A stretch of DNA of 64,000 bases from Bos javanicus (GCF_032452875.1 NC_083885.1:62132425-62196424), one strand, 5' to 3'; positions 34,540 to 46,424 are shown, counted from the stretch's first letter. The notes: generated by a model from the sequence alone, not told the origin. Program-made: numbers and translations.

Positions 34540-36370
34540 GTTAAACCATTCCTCTTAGAACAAAGCCTGTGCTGACTCCTGTAACCTTCGGTTTGCTGTG
34601 TTCCCACTCCACTTGCATCTCAAGGTATTTTATTTCCATTTTTATTTCCATTTGGATTTTCTTTGACCACAGTTTGTTCTGGAGTGGTTGTTCATCTCCA
34701 TGTATCTGTGATTTTTCCAGCTTTCATGCTGTTATTGGTGCCTTATTGCATATAATTACCGTGGAAAAAGACACTTCATGTGATTTCGGTGTTAAATCTG
34801 TTAAGACTTGTTTGGGGGACTTCCCCGGCATTCCAGTGATCAGGACCTCACTTTCCAAAAGAGGGTGTAGGAGTTTGATCCCTGGTCAGAGGTCTAACAT
34901 TCTACATGTCTCAGGGCCAAAATCAAGACATTAAAAAGAAAGCGATATTATAACAAATTCAATAAAGACTTTTTAAAAAAAGACCTGCTTGAGTCCTAAT
35001 ATGTGATGTGATCTGGTGAATGTTCTCTGTGGTCTTGAGAAGAATGTATATTTTTCTGCTCTTGGATAGATTGATCTGGTTATGTCCATAAAGTTCAACT
35101 GTGCTAATGTGTAGCTAACTCCAACATTTCCATGTTGGTTTTCTGTCTGATGAGAGTGTGAGTATTGCAGTCCCCACTATGATTATGTTTCTTGCTTTAG
35201 ATATGATAATGTTTGCTTTATTGTTTAGATGCTCTGAGGTGAGTGAGAACTTATATATGAGGCTTGTCTTGTGCACCAGCATGATGATGACTATTGCAAT
35301 CTTAAAAGACTACAACATGGTATAAATGTAATATTCATATGCACTGGGAAGCCAAAAAATTGTGTGACCCACTATATTATGACATTGAATTTATTGCTAT
35401 GGTTTGGAACCAAACACAACTTCTCTGAATTACATCTGTATTTCTGCTGTGAACCTCACTATTTCTTTCCTTTGGGCTTAATTCGTTCTTCTTTTGTAGT
35501 TCCTTGAGGTGTAAAGCTATTTTGTTTGAGACCTTTCTTCCTTTTTCATATAGACATTTATCACTATCAACTTAGCTCTTAATCTGCTTCCCTTAGGTTT
35601 TGTTATCTTGTATTTCCATTGTCATTTTCTGAAGATGTTTTATTTTTGATTTTTCATTTCATCCATGTAGTTTAATCTTCACACAAGTATACCAGCTCCA
35701 AGTAAATATAATATGCCTAGCCGCTGTTAACAGAGAAGGCAATGGCACCCCACGCCAGTACTCTTGCCTGGAAAATCCCATGGACAGAGGGCCTGGTGGG
35801 CTGTAGTCCATGGGGTCGCTAAGAGTCGGACACGACTGAGCGACTTCACTTTCACTTTCACTTATTATTGAATTATCCCATTTTCTTTAATAATTTGTAG
35901 TTTCATATCATTGTGGTTGAAAAAGATGCTTGAAATGATTTCGGTCTTAAATATGTTAAGACAAATGGAGAATGGACCATATACACTTAATATATTTTCT
36001 GTTGCTGATGGATGGTGAGTCTGTTAAGTTCATGTGGTCTCATGTATAGTTTGAGTTCAATGATTCCTTATTGATTCTCTATATGATTAATCTATTGCTG
36101 AGACTAGGAAATTAATGTCCATATTATTACTGTGTGTTGTATATTTTTCCCCTTGATTTATGTGAACAAGTCCTTAGTATATTGAGGTCCTCCAATGTTG
36201 GGCTTACAAATATTTACAGTTGTTCTATTTTATTAATGAATGGATACTTTCATCATTATATAATGACTTCCTTTGTCTGTTTTTACAGTTTTTGCCCTTT
36301 AGTCTATTTTTGTCTGAGATGACTATAGTTATCCCTACTTCTTTGGGTTTCTACCTGCATGGACTATCTT
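34540..36370 (-). mobile_element. L1 ORF2-region fragments, interrupted by SINEs
   Basis: L1 text TATTGCAGTCCCCACTATGA and TGGATAGATTGATCTGGTTA, with a CHR SINE at about 34815-34985 (+) and a Bov-tA at 35728-35865 (+). Confidence 0.75.
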
Positions 36371-37220
36371 TTTCCCTTCCTTCTCTGTAGGTCTATGTGT
36401 GACCATGAAAACTTCAATTCTACATAACATGGTCCTGTGGGACTCCAGTAGGCTGAGTACCCTTCACTGTTGGGGTGGGTTATTAGAGGGTCCACCCCTT
36501 TGGGGGCAGCCACAGAGGTTGGGGCATGAGATGTGTGTGGACAAGTTCCTTCCAGGCACAAGCTGAAGGCTTGGCTTCATTTTTTGAATCAAACCAGAGA
36601 GAGAATGTGGAAGCAGTGGCCACTTGTTCTTTCAGTCTCCTGAGAGCCTCCCAGTCAGCCGCTCGATGCAGTGCTTAAATGCCAGATCCTCAGGCAGTAG
36701 CTGATAGAGAGTGCAGTCAAACTCCAGCAGGGTGATGGTGTTAAAGCCTATTCATGCTGCACTGATCCTGGGGGTGTGGCCGTGGTGGGTGCTAGCAGGT
36801 CATTTCACAGCTACTTTTTAATTTTCTTAGCCCTTTGAGGCTCCACAGTGCCCATCCACACTGGCTACCAGAGCTAAGTGATTTGAGGGAGCTAACGTGG
36901 TTCAGGTCCTTACTTCTCAGAGAAGCAAGTAGTTGCGTGTTTCATTGTGATTGGAATGCACTGCGCTACACGTGGGCTCATGGTGAGCAGGTGTCCCAGA
37001 CGTTCCCACCTGTTTTGATGTGGGTGTTTTCAAAGTCATCTGATGTGTACAAGTCATTCAATGATTTCCTGAATTTCTCTCAAAGGAATTGATCCACGTG
37101 TAAATATATTCACTGTGTCCATGGGAGGAGCAAGCCTCTGTGTTGCCATCTTGGTGAAATCACTCAGTACATTCTTGTAATAAGTGGGATGATCATGAAT
37201 CCTAAAGTGGTAGAGCACAT
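36371..37220. other. Unrecognised sequence, possibly a decayed retrocopy
   Basis: On the minus strand around 36600-36780 the readable text ITLLEFDCTLYQLLPEDLAF is protein-like in one frame but soon hits stops. I cannot name a parent gene. Confidence 0.3.
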
Positions 37221-37582
37221 TCTTATCTCTGTCTTCTGTCACTCATATACCTGATACATATTATTTAATACCTATGATGGGTCATCAAATGTTGTTGAAC
37301 AAGACAGACATGGTTCTTGAGTTCATGGACCTTACATACAGGTGGAGAACAGGATATACAAGTAAATAGGAGTAAATAAAAAATTATAATGGTGAAACTT
37401 GTAACTAATGTCAAGTGTATGTTCTCCAGGTAGAACTGATTATCTGGCATATGAGAGTGCCATTTTTCTCAAGAGAAGTAAAGAGTGAGAGTCCCTTCCC
37501 AGTCTTGGTTCTGTAAGAAGACTGCTGATGTCATCACCTGCACAGCTTCCTTTCTGCTCCAGGACACTCTGAAATCCTCTCC

Positions 37583-38491
37583 ATGTCTTTTCAGAAAGAT
37601 GTCCTACGAACTGCAAGCCAGGAAGCTCTGAAAACCACCTATCTCTTACAGATGGGAGTTGGGTCTCTGGTCAATGTCATCCTTTTCTTCCAAAACATCT
37701 CTCCAGTCTTGTTTGGACACAAGCAGAGACCCACAGACACTATTCTCACCCACATGGCCCTGGCCAATCTCTTGGTTCTTCTCTCCTCTGGGCTTCCCCA
37801 CACAATGACAGCTTTTGTTTCAAGTAAGCCCCTGTCCAGTCCTGGGTGTAAACTTGTATATTACATACACAGAGTGGCTTGCAGCACCACCCTGTGCTCC
37901 ACCTGTGTCCTGAGCACCTATCAGTCCTTCACTCTCATCCCTAGGAGAGAAGGGAGGTCATTGCTCAGAAGAAGAGCCCTCAGGGTCACAGATTCTTCCC
38001 ATTGGATCTGTTGGATATTCAGTGCCTTAGTGAATAGCTACGTTCCTGTGAACATCACTGGTCTACAGGACATGCACAACTATTCTGATGCTCAAGGCAG
38101 GTGGTTCTGCATGTCCTTGGGTCATAAATCAGGCTTTACCTTCTTGTGGTCTGTCTCAGATGCCATATTTATTAGCCTCATGATCTGGTCCAGTGGCTCC
38201 ATGGTGCTTCTTCTGCACAGACACCACCAGAAAATGAAGTATATTCACACCCCCACTGGACACCACAGATGCCCCCCAGAGACCAGAGCCACCCACACAA
38301 TCCTGATGCTGGTGGTCACCTTTGTCATCTTCTATGTGCTGAATTCTATTTTTGCTTTTTGTATTAGTGCTTTTCACGATTTTCGTCTATGGTTGCTGCA
38401 GATCTCTAGTGTCTTAGTTTCATGTTTTCCCACTGTTTCCCCCTTCCTCTTTCTCCTCAGGGATCCTAGAGCACCTAGATTCTGCTCCTGA
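37583..38491 (+). CDS. Vomeronasal type-1 receptor (V1R), intact, unit B
   Basis: This second intact V1R is also 302 aa and aligns with the 28090 copy end to end without gaps. C89 and C176 are conserved, as are the TM6 entry (PPETRATHTILML) and the TM7 end (SPFLFLLRDPRAPRFCS). ECL2 carries two sequons, NIT at 157 and NYS at 166, where the 28090 copy keeps only the second position. Divergence is concentrated in ICL2/TM4 (residues 121-150) and ECL2/TM5 (161-190), with ICL3 and TM6 nearly identical. The same acceptor motif ends at 37562, 20 nt before the ATG, so a spliced 5' non-coding exon is expected. The upstream donor module at 31915-32400 is the candidate. No stop or frameshift is present. 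Only an ATTAAA-type signal follows the stop codon. Confidence 0.93.
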   Translation: MSFQKDVLRTASQEALKTTYLLQMGVGSLVNVILFFQNISPVLFGHKQRPTDTILTHMALANLLVLLSSGLPHTMTAFVSSKPLSSPGCKLVYYIHRVACSTTLCSTCVLSTYQSFTLIPRREGRSLLRRRALRVTDSSHWICWIFSALVNSYVPVNITGLQDMHNYSDAQGRWFCMSLGHKSGFTFLWSVSDAIFISLMIWSSGSMVLLLHRHHQKMKYIHTPTGHHRCPPETRATHTILMLVVTFVIFYVLNSIFAFCISAFHDFRLWLLQISSVLVSCFPTVSPFLFLLRDPRAPRFCS

Positions 38492-38706
38492 ATTATTAAA
38501 ATGTATTGTTAAAGTGCGAAATGTACAGTAGACAGCTTCAATAATGAAAGTAGTGACTCTCTTCTGTAACTATTTCCTCAGTAATAGTGTTTCTCCAGTA
38601 TAATTAGTATATAACATAATGTCAGTTCCAGTTGTGCAGCATGATGAATGGGAATTTATATGTACTGCAAAATGGTCACCACAGTGTCTGATTGATATGA
38701 AGCCTG

Positions 38707-38836
38707 CATAAAACATTACAAATGTGTGGAACTGTATAGTCTAAGAAATTCCTACGTATTCTGTAAAATGGTCAACAGTGATTCTGAGCGTAGTATAAAC
38801 ACTTTAGGAACTCATACAATGGCTACAAAAATCAAA
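38707..38836 (+). repeat. Inverted-repeat arm 1 (130 bp), partner at 39634-39763
   Basis: This arm is the reverse complement of 39634-39763 without any indel over 130 positions, with about six mismatches by eye. The spacer is 797 bp. Arm 1 lies in the 3' flank of the intact unit B V1R, at a place where the flanks of the other V1R copies have no such sequence, so arm 1 is the likely inserted copy. Confidence 0.93.
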
Positions 38837-38857
38837 GAGAACAAGTTTAGAGCCCTA

Positions 38858-39015
38858 ACCCTGTGCTCTGCAACAAGAGAAGCCACCACAGTGAGAAACC
38901 TGCGCACGGCAACTGGAGAGTAGCCTCCATCACAGCAACTACACAAAACCCAGGCGTAGCAACAAAGACCCAGTGCAGCCAAGAATAAAATACATAAATA
39001 AAAATTTTTTAAAGA
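38858..39015 (+). mobile_element. CHR-type SINE 3' part, in the spacer of the 130-bp inverted repeat
   Basis: CCTGTGCTCTGCAACAAGAG...GACCCAGTGCAGCCAAGAAT and an A-rich tail. Confidence 0.8.
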
Positions 39016-39633
39016 AAGAAATTTATCATTAAAAAAATATAAACTCTTTTTGAGGAAATCATTTCCTTGATGGCCAGTTCAGCTCTGTAAAAGAAAACTT
39101 CTTCAGGAGTTTTTGCAAATTATTTTTCCCATATGTTGCATCTAATACCTGATGTACATTGACACATAATCTATGTTTGTCTAGATAAATATTACTGTAG
39201 GGTGGATGGAAATATTTATTTCATGGATGAAGATAATAAATACAGAAAATGGAGGTGTTCTTCTATATTACCATATACCTTTATTCACTTGTATTTTCCA
39301 GTATGCTGTAGTGTTAATTCAGAAAATAAATGTTATTCATATGGGTTGCTTCTTCTTTCAACCTGAATTTTCTTTACGTGATTGACCATCGATAAATTTG
39401 GTTGATTGAAAGGATTAAGTAACATGAAGGAGGGAGTAAAAACGGTCTTTATATTTGTCACTTGAGTGTTTATTATTCATCATTGAAAATCAGAAACTTG
39501 GGTCTTAGTTTTCAGTTTTTCCTGGTTTTTTTTCCCTCTTTTTTTTGCCTTTTATTTGGATAGTCTAGTGTTTTGTCTTTTGCATTCCATTTGAAAAATA
39601 TATAGTGTTATGGTATAACTACTTTTTTATTGG

Positions 39634-39763
39634 TTTGATTTTTGCAGCTATTGTATGAGTTCCTAAAGTGTTTATATTCTGCTCAGAATCACTTTTGACC
39701 ATTTTACAGAATACGTAGGAATTTCTTAGACTATACAGTTCCACACATTTGTAATGTTTTATG
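39634..39763 (-). repeat. Inverted-repeat arm 2 (130 bp), partner at 38707-38836
   Basis: This is the source-like arm. It aligns in place with the 3' flank of the V1R pseudogene (about 46770-46900) and is followed by sequence also seen after the unit A receptor (GCTATGATT...). Its reverse complement is found at 38707-38836. Confidence 0.93.
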
Positions 39764-39919
39764 GCACTGCTTTTATAAATGCTTACTCTCGATACATATT
39801 ATTACCCACAGTTAATGCTATGATTTTTGCCGTGATAAGGTAGTTATCTCTAATGCAACAAGTCTGGTAATACCAAGTGTTGAAAGGATATGGATCAAGA
39901 GGATTTCTTTTTTTCTCTC

Positions 39920-40900
39920 TTTTTTATTTTGTTTTTTAATTATAGTCGACATGCAATGTTATATTTGTTTCTGGTGTACATCATAGTGATTCCACATTTA
40001 TTTACGTTATGAGTTGATCACCGCAACTCCCGTTACCACTCCTCTCTGCAAAGTGTTGACTGTATTCCTTATGTTACAGCTCAGTGACTTATTCACGTCA
40101 TAACTGGAGGTTTGTGACTTAATCTGTCTCATCTGTTCATCTGTTTCATCCAACCTCCAACTTCCTCCTTCCTGAAAACCACCAGAGTATCTGCCTCTAT
40201 GAGTTTGATCTTGTTTGTTTTGTTTTCTTTTGCAGACACCCCATGTAAGTGAAGTCACGATTTTTGTCTTTCTTTATCTGACTTGTTTCACTTAGCATAA
40301 TAGGTCTAGGTTCATCCATGTTGTTGCAGATGGCAAAATTTCATTCTTTTTCTGGCCAAGTAATATTCCTTTGTATACCACATCTTCCTTATACATTCGT
40401 CTGTTGATAGATACTTAGATTGTTTCCATTTCTTAGCTATTGTAAATAATGCTGCAATGAACATTAAGGTGTCCATATCTTTTTGAATTAGTGTTTTTGT
40501 TTTTTGGAAATCCAGGATTGGAATTTCTGGATTGCATGGTAGTTCCATATTTAATTTTTTGAGGAATCTCTATTCTGCTTTTCACAGTGACCACACCAGT
40601 TTACATTCCCACCAACGGTGCACACGAGTTGCCTTTTCTCCACATCCTCATCAACACTTGTTATTTGTTGTCTATTTAATAATAGCTTTTCTGACAAATG
40701 TGAGGTGATATCTCATTGTGGTTTTGACTTGCATTTTCCTGATGACTAGTAATGTTGAACACTCATTATTACTGCTTTATAATATTCCATTCATTACTTA
40801 TTCTAGTGCTGATGGGTATTTGAGTCTTTTCTGGCTTTTTACCATTGTGAGACATGCTGCAATAAACTTTCTTACACATGTGTTCTGATGAATATGTATA
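39920..40900 (-). mobile_element. Old L1 fragment
   Basis: CATGTTGTTGCAGATGGCAA, GGAATTTCTGGATTGCATGG, TTCCCACCAACGGTGCACAC, reverse orientation. Confidence 0.75.
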
Positions 40901-41680
40901 AGGGTTTCTCTGGGTTATACAGCTGATCTGCATGAAGAATATAAATGTTCATGTGACAAAATAATGTCACGTTATTTTCCAAACATGTTGAAGAAGGCTT
41001 CTCAGGCTGCCTGAGATGCTGCATTTCCCCTGCTGACTGATTCAGCCCCTCGTACCGGCCCAGGTGCTTTGCCACAGCCAGGTAGGTTCAGCTGAGGGGC
41101 AGAAGGTCTGAGTCTGACCAGCAGCACCCAATGGAAAAAGACATTGGTCCATAGAGGTCGATTATGATTATAAATTTACATGTGGCCACGTTAAGTGTCA
41201 ATTTTTTACAGTGTCAATTATTTTAATATCATAACTATTACCATTTCAAGTTGTAATCAGTTCTGAATAGTTCTTAACAAGATGGTTTAAAATCTCTGTC
41301 TTAATACTTTCTTGAAATTGAGTGTGTGTGTTACACCCACAGCCCCTCTCAGTTCAGATGAGCCCACTTAAGGAGCTCAGTAGCCACAGGGGACTGGAGC
41401 TTCCACACTGGACAACCCAGATGTGGACACTTTCACCAGCTCCACTAGAAGTCTGGTGGTGAACCACATCCTTCATGTGGTTCATATGAAACCAGCATTT
41501 CATATCTCAGAGCCAGGACCATGAGTATTATTTCTGTTTGCATTTTCATTACCTAGTAATGAAATTACTAGGTACACAGTAGGGTCACAGTAACTCTATG
41601 TGTTTAAATATGTGGGGGCAGATTCCAAGGATGAATAATCATTGAACACATTAAATCGTTATCATGCATATTTTCTGCAG
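40901..41680. other. 5' flank of RFPL4-like remnant, unit C
   Basis: From about 41320 it aligns with 57235-57557 (TTAAATATGTGGGGGCAGATTC against TTAAATGTGTGGGGGCAGGTTC). It contains the 25-nt palindrome at 41550-41574. Confidence 0.5.
41550..41574. repeat. Perfect palindrome, 11-bp arms, 3-nt loop
   Basis: TACCTAGTAAT, GAA, ATTACTAGGTA. The unit D counterpart near 57440 lacks it. Confidence 0.9.
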
Positions 41681-41925
41681 ACAGGAACTACAGTTGAACA
41701 CTTTAAAGAGGCAGTGGCCGTCTTATCTGCCTGCCTTCTCTTCTCAAACCCATGTACCTGAACTGTGGACAAGTCCGCTGGCCACAGTGCGTCAACTCCC
41801 TGCAGAAGGAGCACAGTGGGGACAATTAACTGTACCACTTCTGCTCTGTGGGCTTCAGAAGGATGAACTCAGGACTATTTCCCAGCTTAGGAAACTGGTC
41901 CCCAAGAACCAATTGTAAATTGATA
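41681..41925 (+). pseudogene. RFPL4-like RING exon remnant, unit C
   Basis: The sequence starts after the acceptor TTTTCTGCAG (41671-41680). The initiator is lost (GTTGAACAC where ATGGCTGAACAC is expected), giving VEHFKEAV. A frameshift in the first zinc-ligand loop moves the reading to KPMYLNCGQVRWPQCVNSLQ followed by KEHSGDN and a TAA. The tail reads LRKLVPKNQL in another frame. It is clearly homologous to 57558-57790 (over 90% identical by eye) and more distantly to the 52860 exon. It lies 0.9 kb upstream of the V1R pseudogene. Confidence 0.7.
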
Positions 41926-42000
41926 GTTGCTATGATCAATTTAAAGTATTCTAATGTCCCCTCTCTATTTTTTCTAATCTGTAATAATTTTTAACCCACA

Positions 42001-42860
42001 AAACTCTGGAGATCCCACTGCAATTGTTCTTCCTGGAGTTTCTACCCTCAGGCTCTACACACTGATCCCCCATCAACCCAAGGACAGAGTGCATGTTTTC
42101 CTGCCCCAGGTCTTGTTCCCAAGGTGTTTCTTTCCATCGTGAGTCTCTGCCCCCATAAGCTTTGATCCCCTCTATTCACTGTCCGAGTCTTCAGTCTTTG
42201 AGGCGGTGATGCCCCCGGTTTTCTCACCTTTTTTACAGATACAAGAATTTTTCCTCTGTTCAGTGTTTTTTCTTATTGTTAGAACAGAGTGGTGACTTTC
42301 AAGATCCATGCATGAAAAACCAGAAACCAGAAGTCCATGACTGATTTCTTAAGTTATATTGGGTTGAGGAATTCTGATGATATATGAGTTCTCCAATGTT
42401 GACAGCTAATTCAATTTCAGCCATGTTAAAATTAGTTGGACAGTCTTATAACCTAAGTGATATTTTTGTATTTTATTTTTTTAATACATTTTTACCATAG
42501 GCAGGATAATCATGAGTTCTGTAGGTGGTAGACTATATCCTTGACTCTATCTCCTGTCACATATTCATATACTCAGTATGTATTATTTAACACCTGTCAG
42601 AGATCAACCATATTGCTGAATAAGACAGACATGATTCCCAAGTCATGGGAAACAGATATAAATACAAAACAGTAATGGTGAATAATACAGCTGTTATGTG
42701 CTTGTTATTCGAGTTGAGCCCCTCCTATAGAGTATAAAAGTATCTGCTTTCTCGGAAGAAAGAAGAGTAAGAATTCTTTTTTATTTTGAGAATTCTTTTC
42801 CAGTGCTGGTTCTGTAAGAAGACTGCTGATGTCATCATTACCACAGCCTCTTTTCTGTTC
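42001..42860 (+). repeat. V1R 5' flank, unit C
   Basis: This 5' flank of the V1R pseudogene aligns with 63280-64000 at the right edge. Shared text includes TCTACACACTGATCCCCCATCAA-type sequence, TTCAGTGTTTTTTCTTATTG, AATTCTGATGATATATGAG and the CTCCTGTCACAT...TATTTAACA stretch. The last 300 bp also align with the flanks of the two intact V1R genes (37220-37560 and about 27590-28069). It ends in the conserved acceptor at 42862-42863. Confidence 0.7.
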
Positions 42861-42883
42861 CAGGACACTCTGGCGTCCTCTCC

Positions 42884-44039
42884 ATGTCTTTTCACAAAGA
42901 TGCCCTGACAATCCCAGGGGACATGGTTCTGAAAACTATCTTGTAGTTACAGACGGTGGTTGGGGCTCTGCTCAATGCCATCCTTTTCCTATACAGCATC
43001 TCTCCAATATTTCTTGGCCACAAGAAGATATCCACATACGTGATTCTCACCCACATGGCCGTGGCCAGTCTCCTGGTTCTTCTCGCTCTTGGCATTCTCC
43101 ACACAATGGCAACTTTTGTGTCAAAGAACCCCCTGTCTAGTCTTGGATGTAAACTCTGTATTACTTACGGAGAGTGACTCTCAGCACTGCCCTGTGTTCC
43201 ACCTGCGTCCTGAGAACCTATCAGTCCTTCACTCTCACCCCGAGGAGAGCAGAGTGGATGATGCTCAGAGGAAGGGCCCCCAAGGTCACTGGTTCTTCCT
43301 GCTGCACCTGCTGGATGTTCAGTCTCTGAATGTGCATCACTGTCCCTCTGAAAACCACTGCTCCACAGAACACACACAACCGTAGTGATAACCAAGGAAT
43401 GCGGTTTTGCTCATCCTCAGGTCCTGCCAATGGCCCTGTCTCCTTGTGGTTCATCTCTGATGCCGTGTTTCTTGGCCTCACAGAACACACACAACCGTAG
43501 TGATGACCAAGGAATGCGGTTTTGCTCATCCTCAGGTCCTGCCGATGGCCCTGTCTACTTGTGGTTCATCTCTGATGCCGTGTTTCTTGGCCTCACAGAA
43601 CACACACAACCGTAGTGATGACCAAGGAATGCGGTTTTGCTCATCCTCAGGTCCTGCCGATGGCCCTGTCTCCTTGTGGTTCATCTCTGATGGCGTGTTT
43701 CTTGGCCTCATGGTCCAGTCCAGTGGCTCCATGGTGCTTCTGCACAGACACCGCCAGAGGGTGCAGTATGTTCACACCCCCACTGGGCACCACAGATGCC
43801 CCCCAGAGACCAGAGCCACCCACACCATCCTGATGCTGGTGGTCACCTTTGTCATCGTTTACATACTGAATTCCATTTTTTCTTTTTATATCGCTTCCTT
43901 CTCAAATATTCATCTATGTTTGATACAGACCGCTCATATTTTGGTTTCATGTTTCCCCACTTTTAGCCCCTTTCTGCTTATCCTTAGGGATCCTAGATTT
44001 CCTAGATTCTGCTCTCATGTTGTCAGAAGTCATGGCTGA
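42884..44039 (+). pseudogene. V1R pseudogene with 115-bp tandem triplication, unit C
   Basis: This is a third V1R copy, clearly broken. It starts with the same acceptor and ATG (MSFHKDAL) but meets TAG at 42944-42946 (codon 21). About 1 bp is lost near 43150-43157, before the TM3 sequence, putting the frame into TGA at 43175. A TGA replaces a leucine codon near 43327 in TM4. A 115-bp segment covering ECL2 and the start of TM5 is then present three times (43366-43480, 43481-43595, 43596-43710); because 115 is not a multiple of three, each copy shifts the frame. From the third copy onward the frame is open through TM5-TM7 to a TGA ending at 44039, which explains the 179-aa ORF. No full-length receptor can be made. 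The 3' part still reads PPETRATHTILML and SPFLLILRDPR. Confidence 0.92.
43366..43710 (+). repeat. 115-bp tandem triplication inside V1R pseudogene
   Basis: There are three head-to-tail copies with an exact 115-bp period, beginning CAGAACACACACAACCG and ending TTGGCCTCA. By eye, copies 1 and 2 differ at three positions, copies 2 and 3 at two, and copies 1 and 3 at three. Copies 2 and 3 share two substitutions against copy 1. Single-copy flanks match the intact V1R genes on both sides (CCACTGCTCCA before, TGGTCCAGTCCAGTGG after). Confidence 0.95.
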
Positions 44040-45119
44040 AGTGCAAATGTGTAGAAGATAGCTTCACTAATAGCTGAGATCACTCTAGTCTGTGACTCTT
44101 TACTCAGTGCCATTTTTATTGATATAATTAACATAAAATGTTATAGTAGTTTTAGTCGTACAATATAATGATTCTATACCTGTATATGTTGCAAAATATT
44201 ACCTCAGTAAGAACAAATTGCCGTTTTCATACAGAGACACAAAAATTATTTTCCCTGTAATGAGGACTTTTAAGATTTACTCTCAGCAAATTTAAAACCA
44301 TGCAATACAGTTTATTATCTATAGTCACTATATTGTATATTATATCCCTGTGACTTATTTTACAACTGAACATTTGTACTTTTTGATGTTTATAATAAGT
44401 ACCAAATTTTTACATAAAGTCCAACGAACATGGAAGATCAGTGTACTAAGTTGCTGCGCTGGTATATTTGATAGTCCACCCATCAAATTATATCAGCTTG
44501 AAAAGGATACTTCAGATTTTTGAGGAAACTGATTTCTCCCTCAATCCATCCAACTGTCTGGAATAAATCTCCTTTATAAAGAAATATTTAAAGTATTTCC
44601 ACAAATTTTATCTCAGTGTTACTGTGAATAATACCTGAAATACACTGGCACATAATCCAGTATTGGTCCAGATAAATTTTATTCCAGAATGGACAGAGAT
44701 TTTATTTCAGTGAAGAAGATTGTTTAAAAACTGGGAAAAGGAGACGGTGTTGTTCTGTATTACCTTGAATCTTTGTTTAACTCATGTTTCTCCAGTCAGC
44801 TATAGTCTTACACAGAAAATCAGTGTTCTTCAATGGATCGCTTCACCTTGAAAGCTGCATGTTCTTTACATGGTTGAGTCTCAGTAATCTGGTTGATTGG
44901 ATGGATGAAGTCATATGAAAGAAGGAGTAAAAACTGCCGTCTTTTATATTTGTCACTTAAATGTGTAGTTTTCATCTAGTCTCAGTCGTCTTCTGTTCTC
45001 TTAGGTTTTTACTCTCTTTGTTTTTCCTTCCCCCCTTGTTTTGTGACAGACTGTTGTTTTTAATATACGATTAAAATTGTTTAAATTTTTTATTTTTTAC
45101 TAGTTCAGCATTTTCTTTA
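44040..45119. other. V1R pseudogene 3' flank
   Basis: Homologous in parts to the 3' flanks of the two intact V1R genes. No gene. Confidence 0.5.
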
Positions 45120-46400
45120 TTTTTAAAAAAATTTATTTATATCAATTGGAGGCTAATTACTTCACAATATTGTACTGGCTTTGCCAATATTGTACTGGCG
45201 GATCGACATGAATCTGCACGGGTGTGCACATGTTCCCCATCTTGAACCCCCCTCCCACCTCCCTCCCCATACCATCCCCCTGGGTCATCCCAGTGCACCA
45301 GCCCCGAGCTTTAAAATTAGAGGATAACTACTTAACAATATTATGATTTTTTTGCCATACATACACATGAATCGGCCATAGGTATACGTATGTCCCCTCC
45401 TCTTGAACCCCCCGACTCCTGCCTCCCCATCCCACCCCTCTAGGTTGTCACAGATCACCAGCTTGGGGTTCCTTGCGTCTTACATCAAACTCCCACCAGC
45501 TATCTGTTTTGCATACGGTAATGCACATGTTTCACTGCTACTCTCTCAACTCATCCCACCCTCTCCTTCCCCCACTGTGTCCCTAAGTCTCTGCTCCGTG
45601 TCTGTGCCTCCATTGCTGCCCTGCAAATAGGTTCATCAGTACTATCTTTCTAGATTCCACGGTGATGGTGGTTTTGTCACTAACTCATGTCCAACTCTTG
45701 TGACCCAATGTACAGAGGAGCCTGACAGGCTACAGTCCATGGGATTCTTGAGGCAAGAATACTGGAGTGGGTTGCCATTTCCTTCTCCAATATTCCATAC
45801 ATATGCATTAATATGTGATATTTGTCTTTCTCTTTCTGACTTACTTCACTCTGTAAGGTTCATCCACCTCATTATAACTGACTCAAATGCATTCCTTTTT
45901 ATAGCTTAGTAATATTCCACTGTGTATATGTACCATAACTACCTTATCCACTCATCTGTTGATGGACATCTAGGTTGCTTCCATGTCCTAGAACTGGTCT
46001 TTAGTTGCTTTACAATGTCATGTTGGTTTCTGCTCCACAGAAGTGAATCAGCTATACATATATCTCCTCTCTTTTAGATTTCCTTCCCATTTAGGTCACC
46101 ACAGAGCACTGATAGAGTTTCCTGTACTATACAGTAGGTTTTCATTAGTTATCTAATTTAACATTGTATATACGTCAACCCCAGTCTCCCAGTTCATCCC
46201 ACCCCGCTTTCCCCTCTTTGGTGTCCATATGTTTGTTCTCTATATCTGTTCTAATTTTAGTAGTGTATTTAAAATAAATAACCAATAGGACCTACTGTAT
46301 AGCACAGGGAACTCTGCTCAATATTCTGTAATAACCTAAATGGGAAAAGAATTTGAAAAAGAATAGAAAAATAATAAAAATGAATTCATATTGAGTTATC
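45120..46400. mobile_element. L1 3' fragments, with a nested Bov-tA SINE
   Basis: Minus-strand L1 tails (AATTGGAGGCTAATTACTTC; TCCATTGCTGCCCTGCAAAT) are interrupted by a Bov-tA at about 45661-45790. A plus-strand piece lies at about 46265-46400. A 21-bp period duplication of CAATATTGTACTGGC lies at 45166-45201. Confidence 0.75.
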
Positions 46401-46424
46401 GAATGAGAGGAAACAAAACGATAT

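Noticed and set aside
43366..43710. CRISPR-like array (regular repeats)
   Set aside because: The repeats are contiguous 115-bp copies without spacers, inside a mammalian pseudogene.
43500..44039. A 179-aa ORF as a short functional V1R
   Set aside because: It only opens because of the frame shift in the 115-bp repeats and lacks TM1-TM4.
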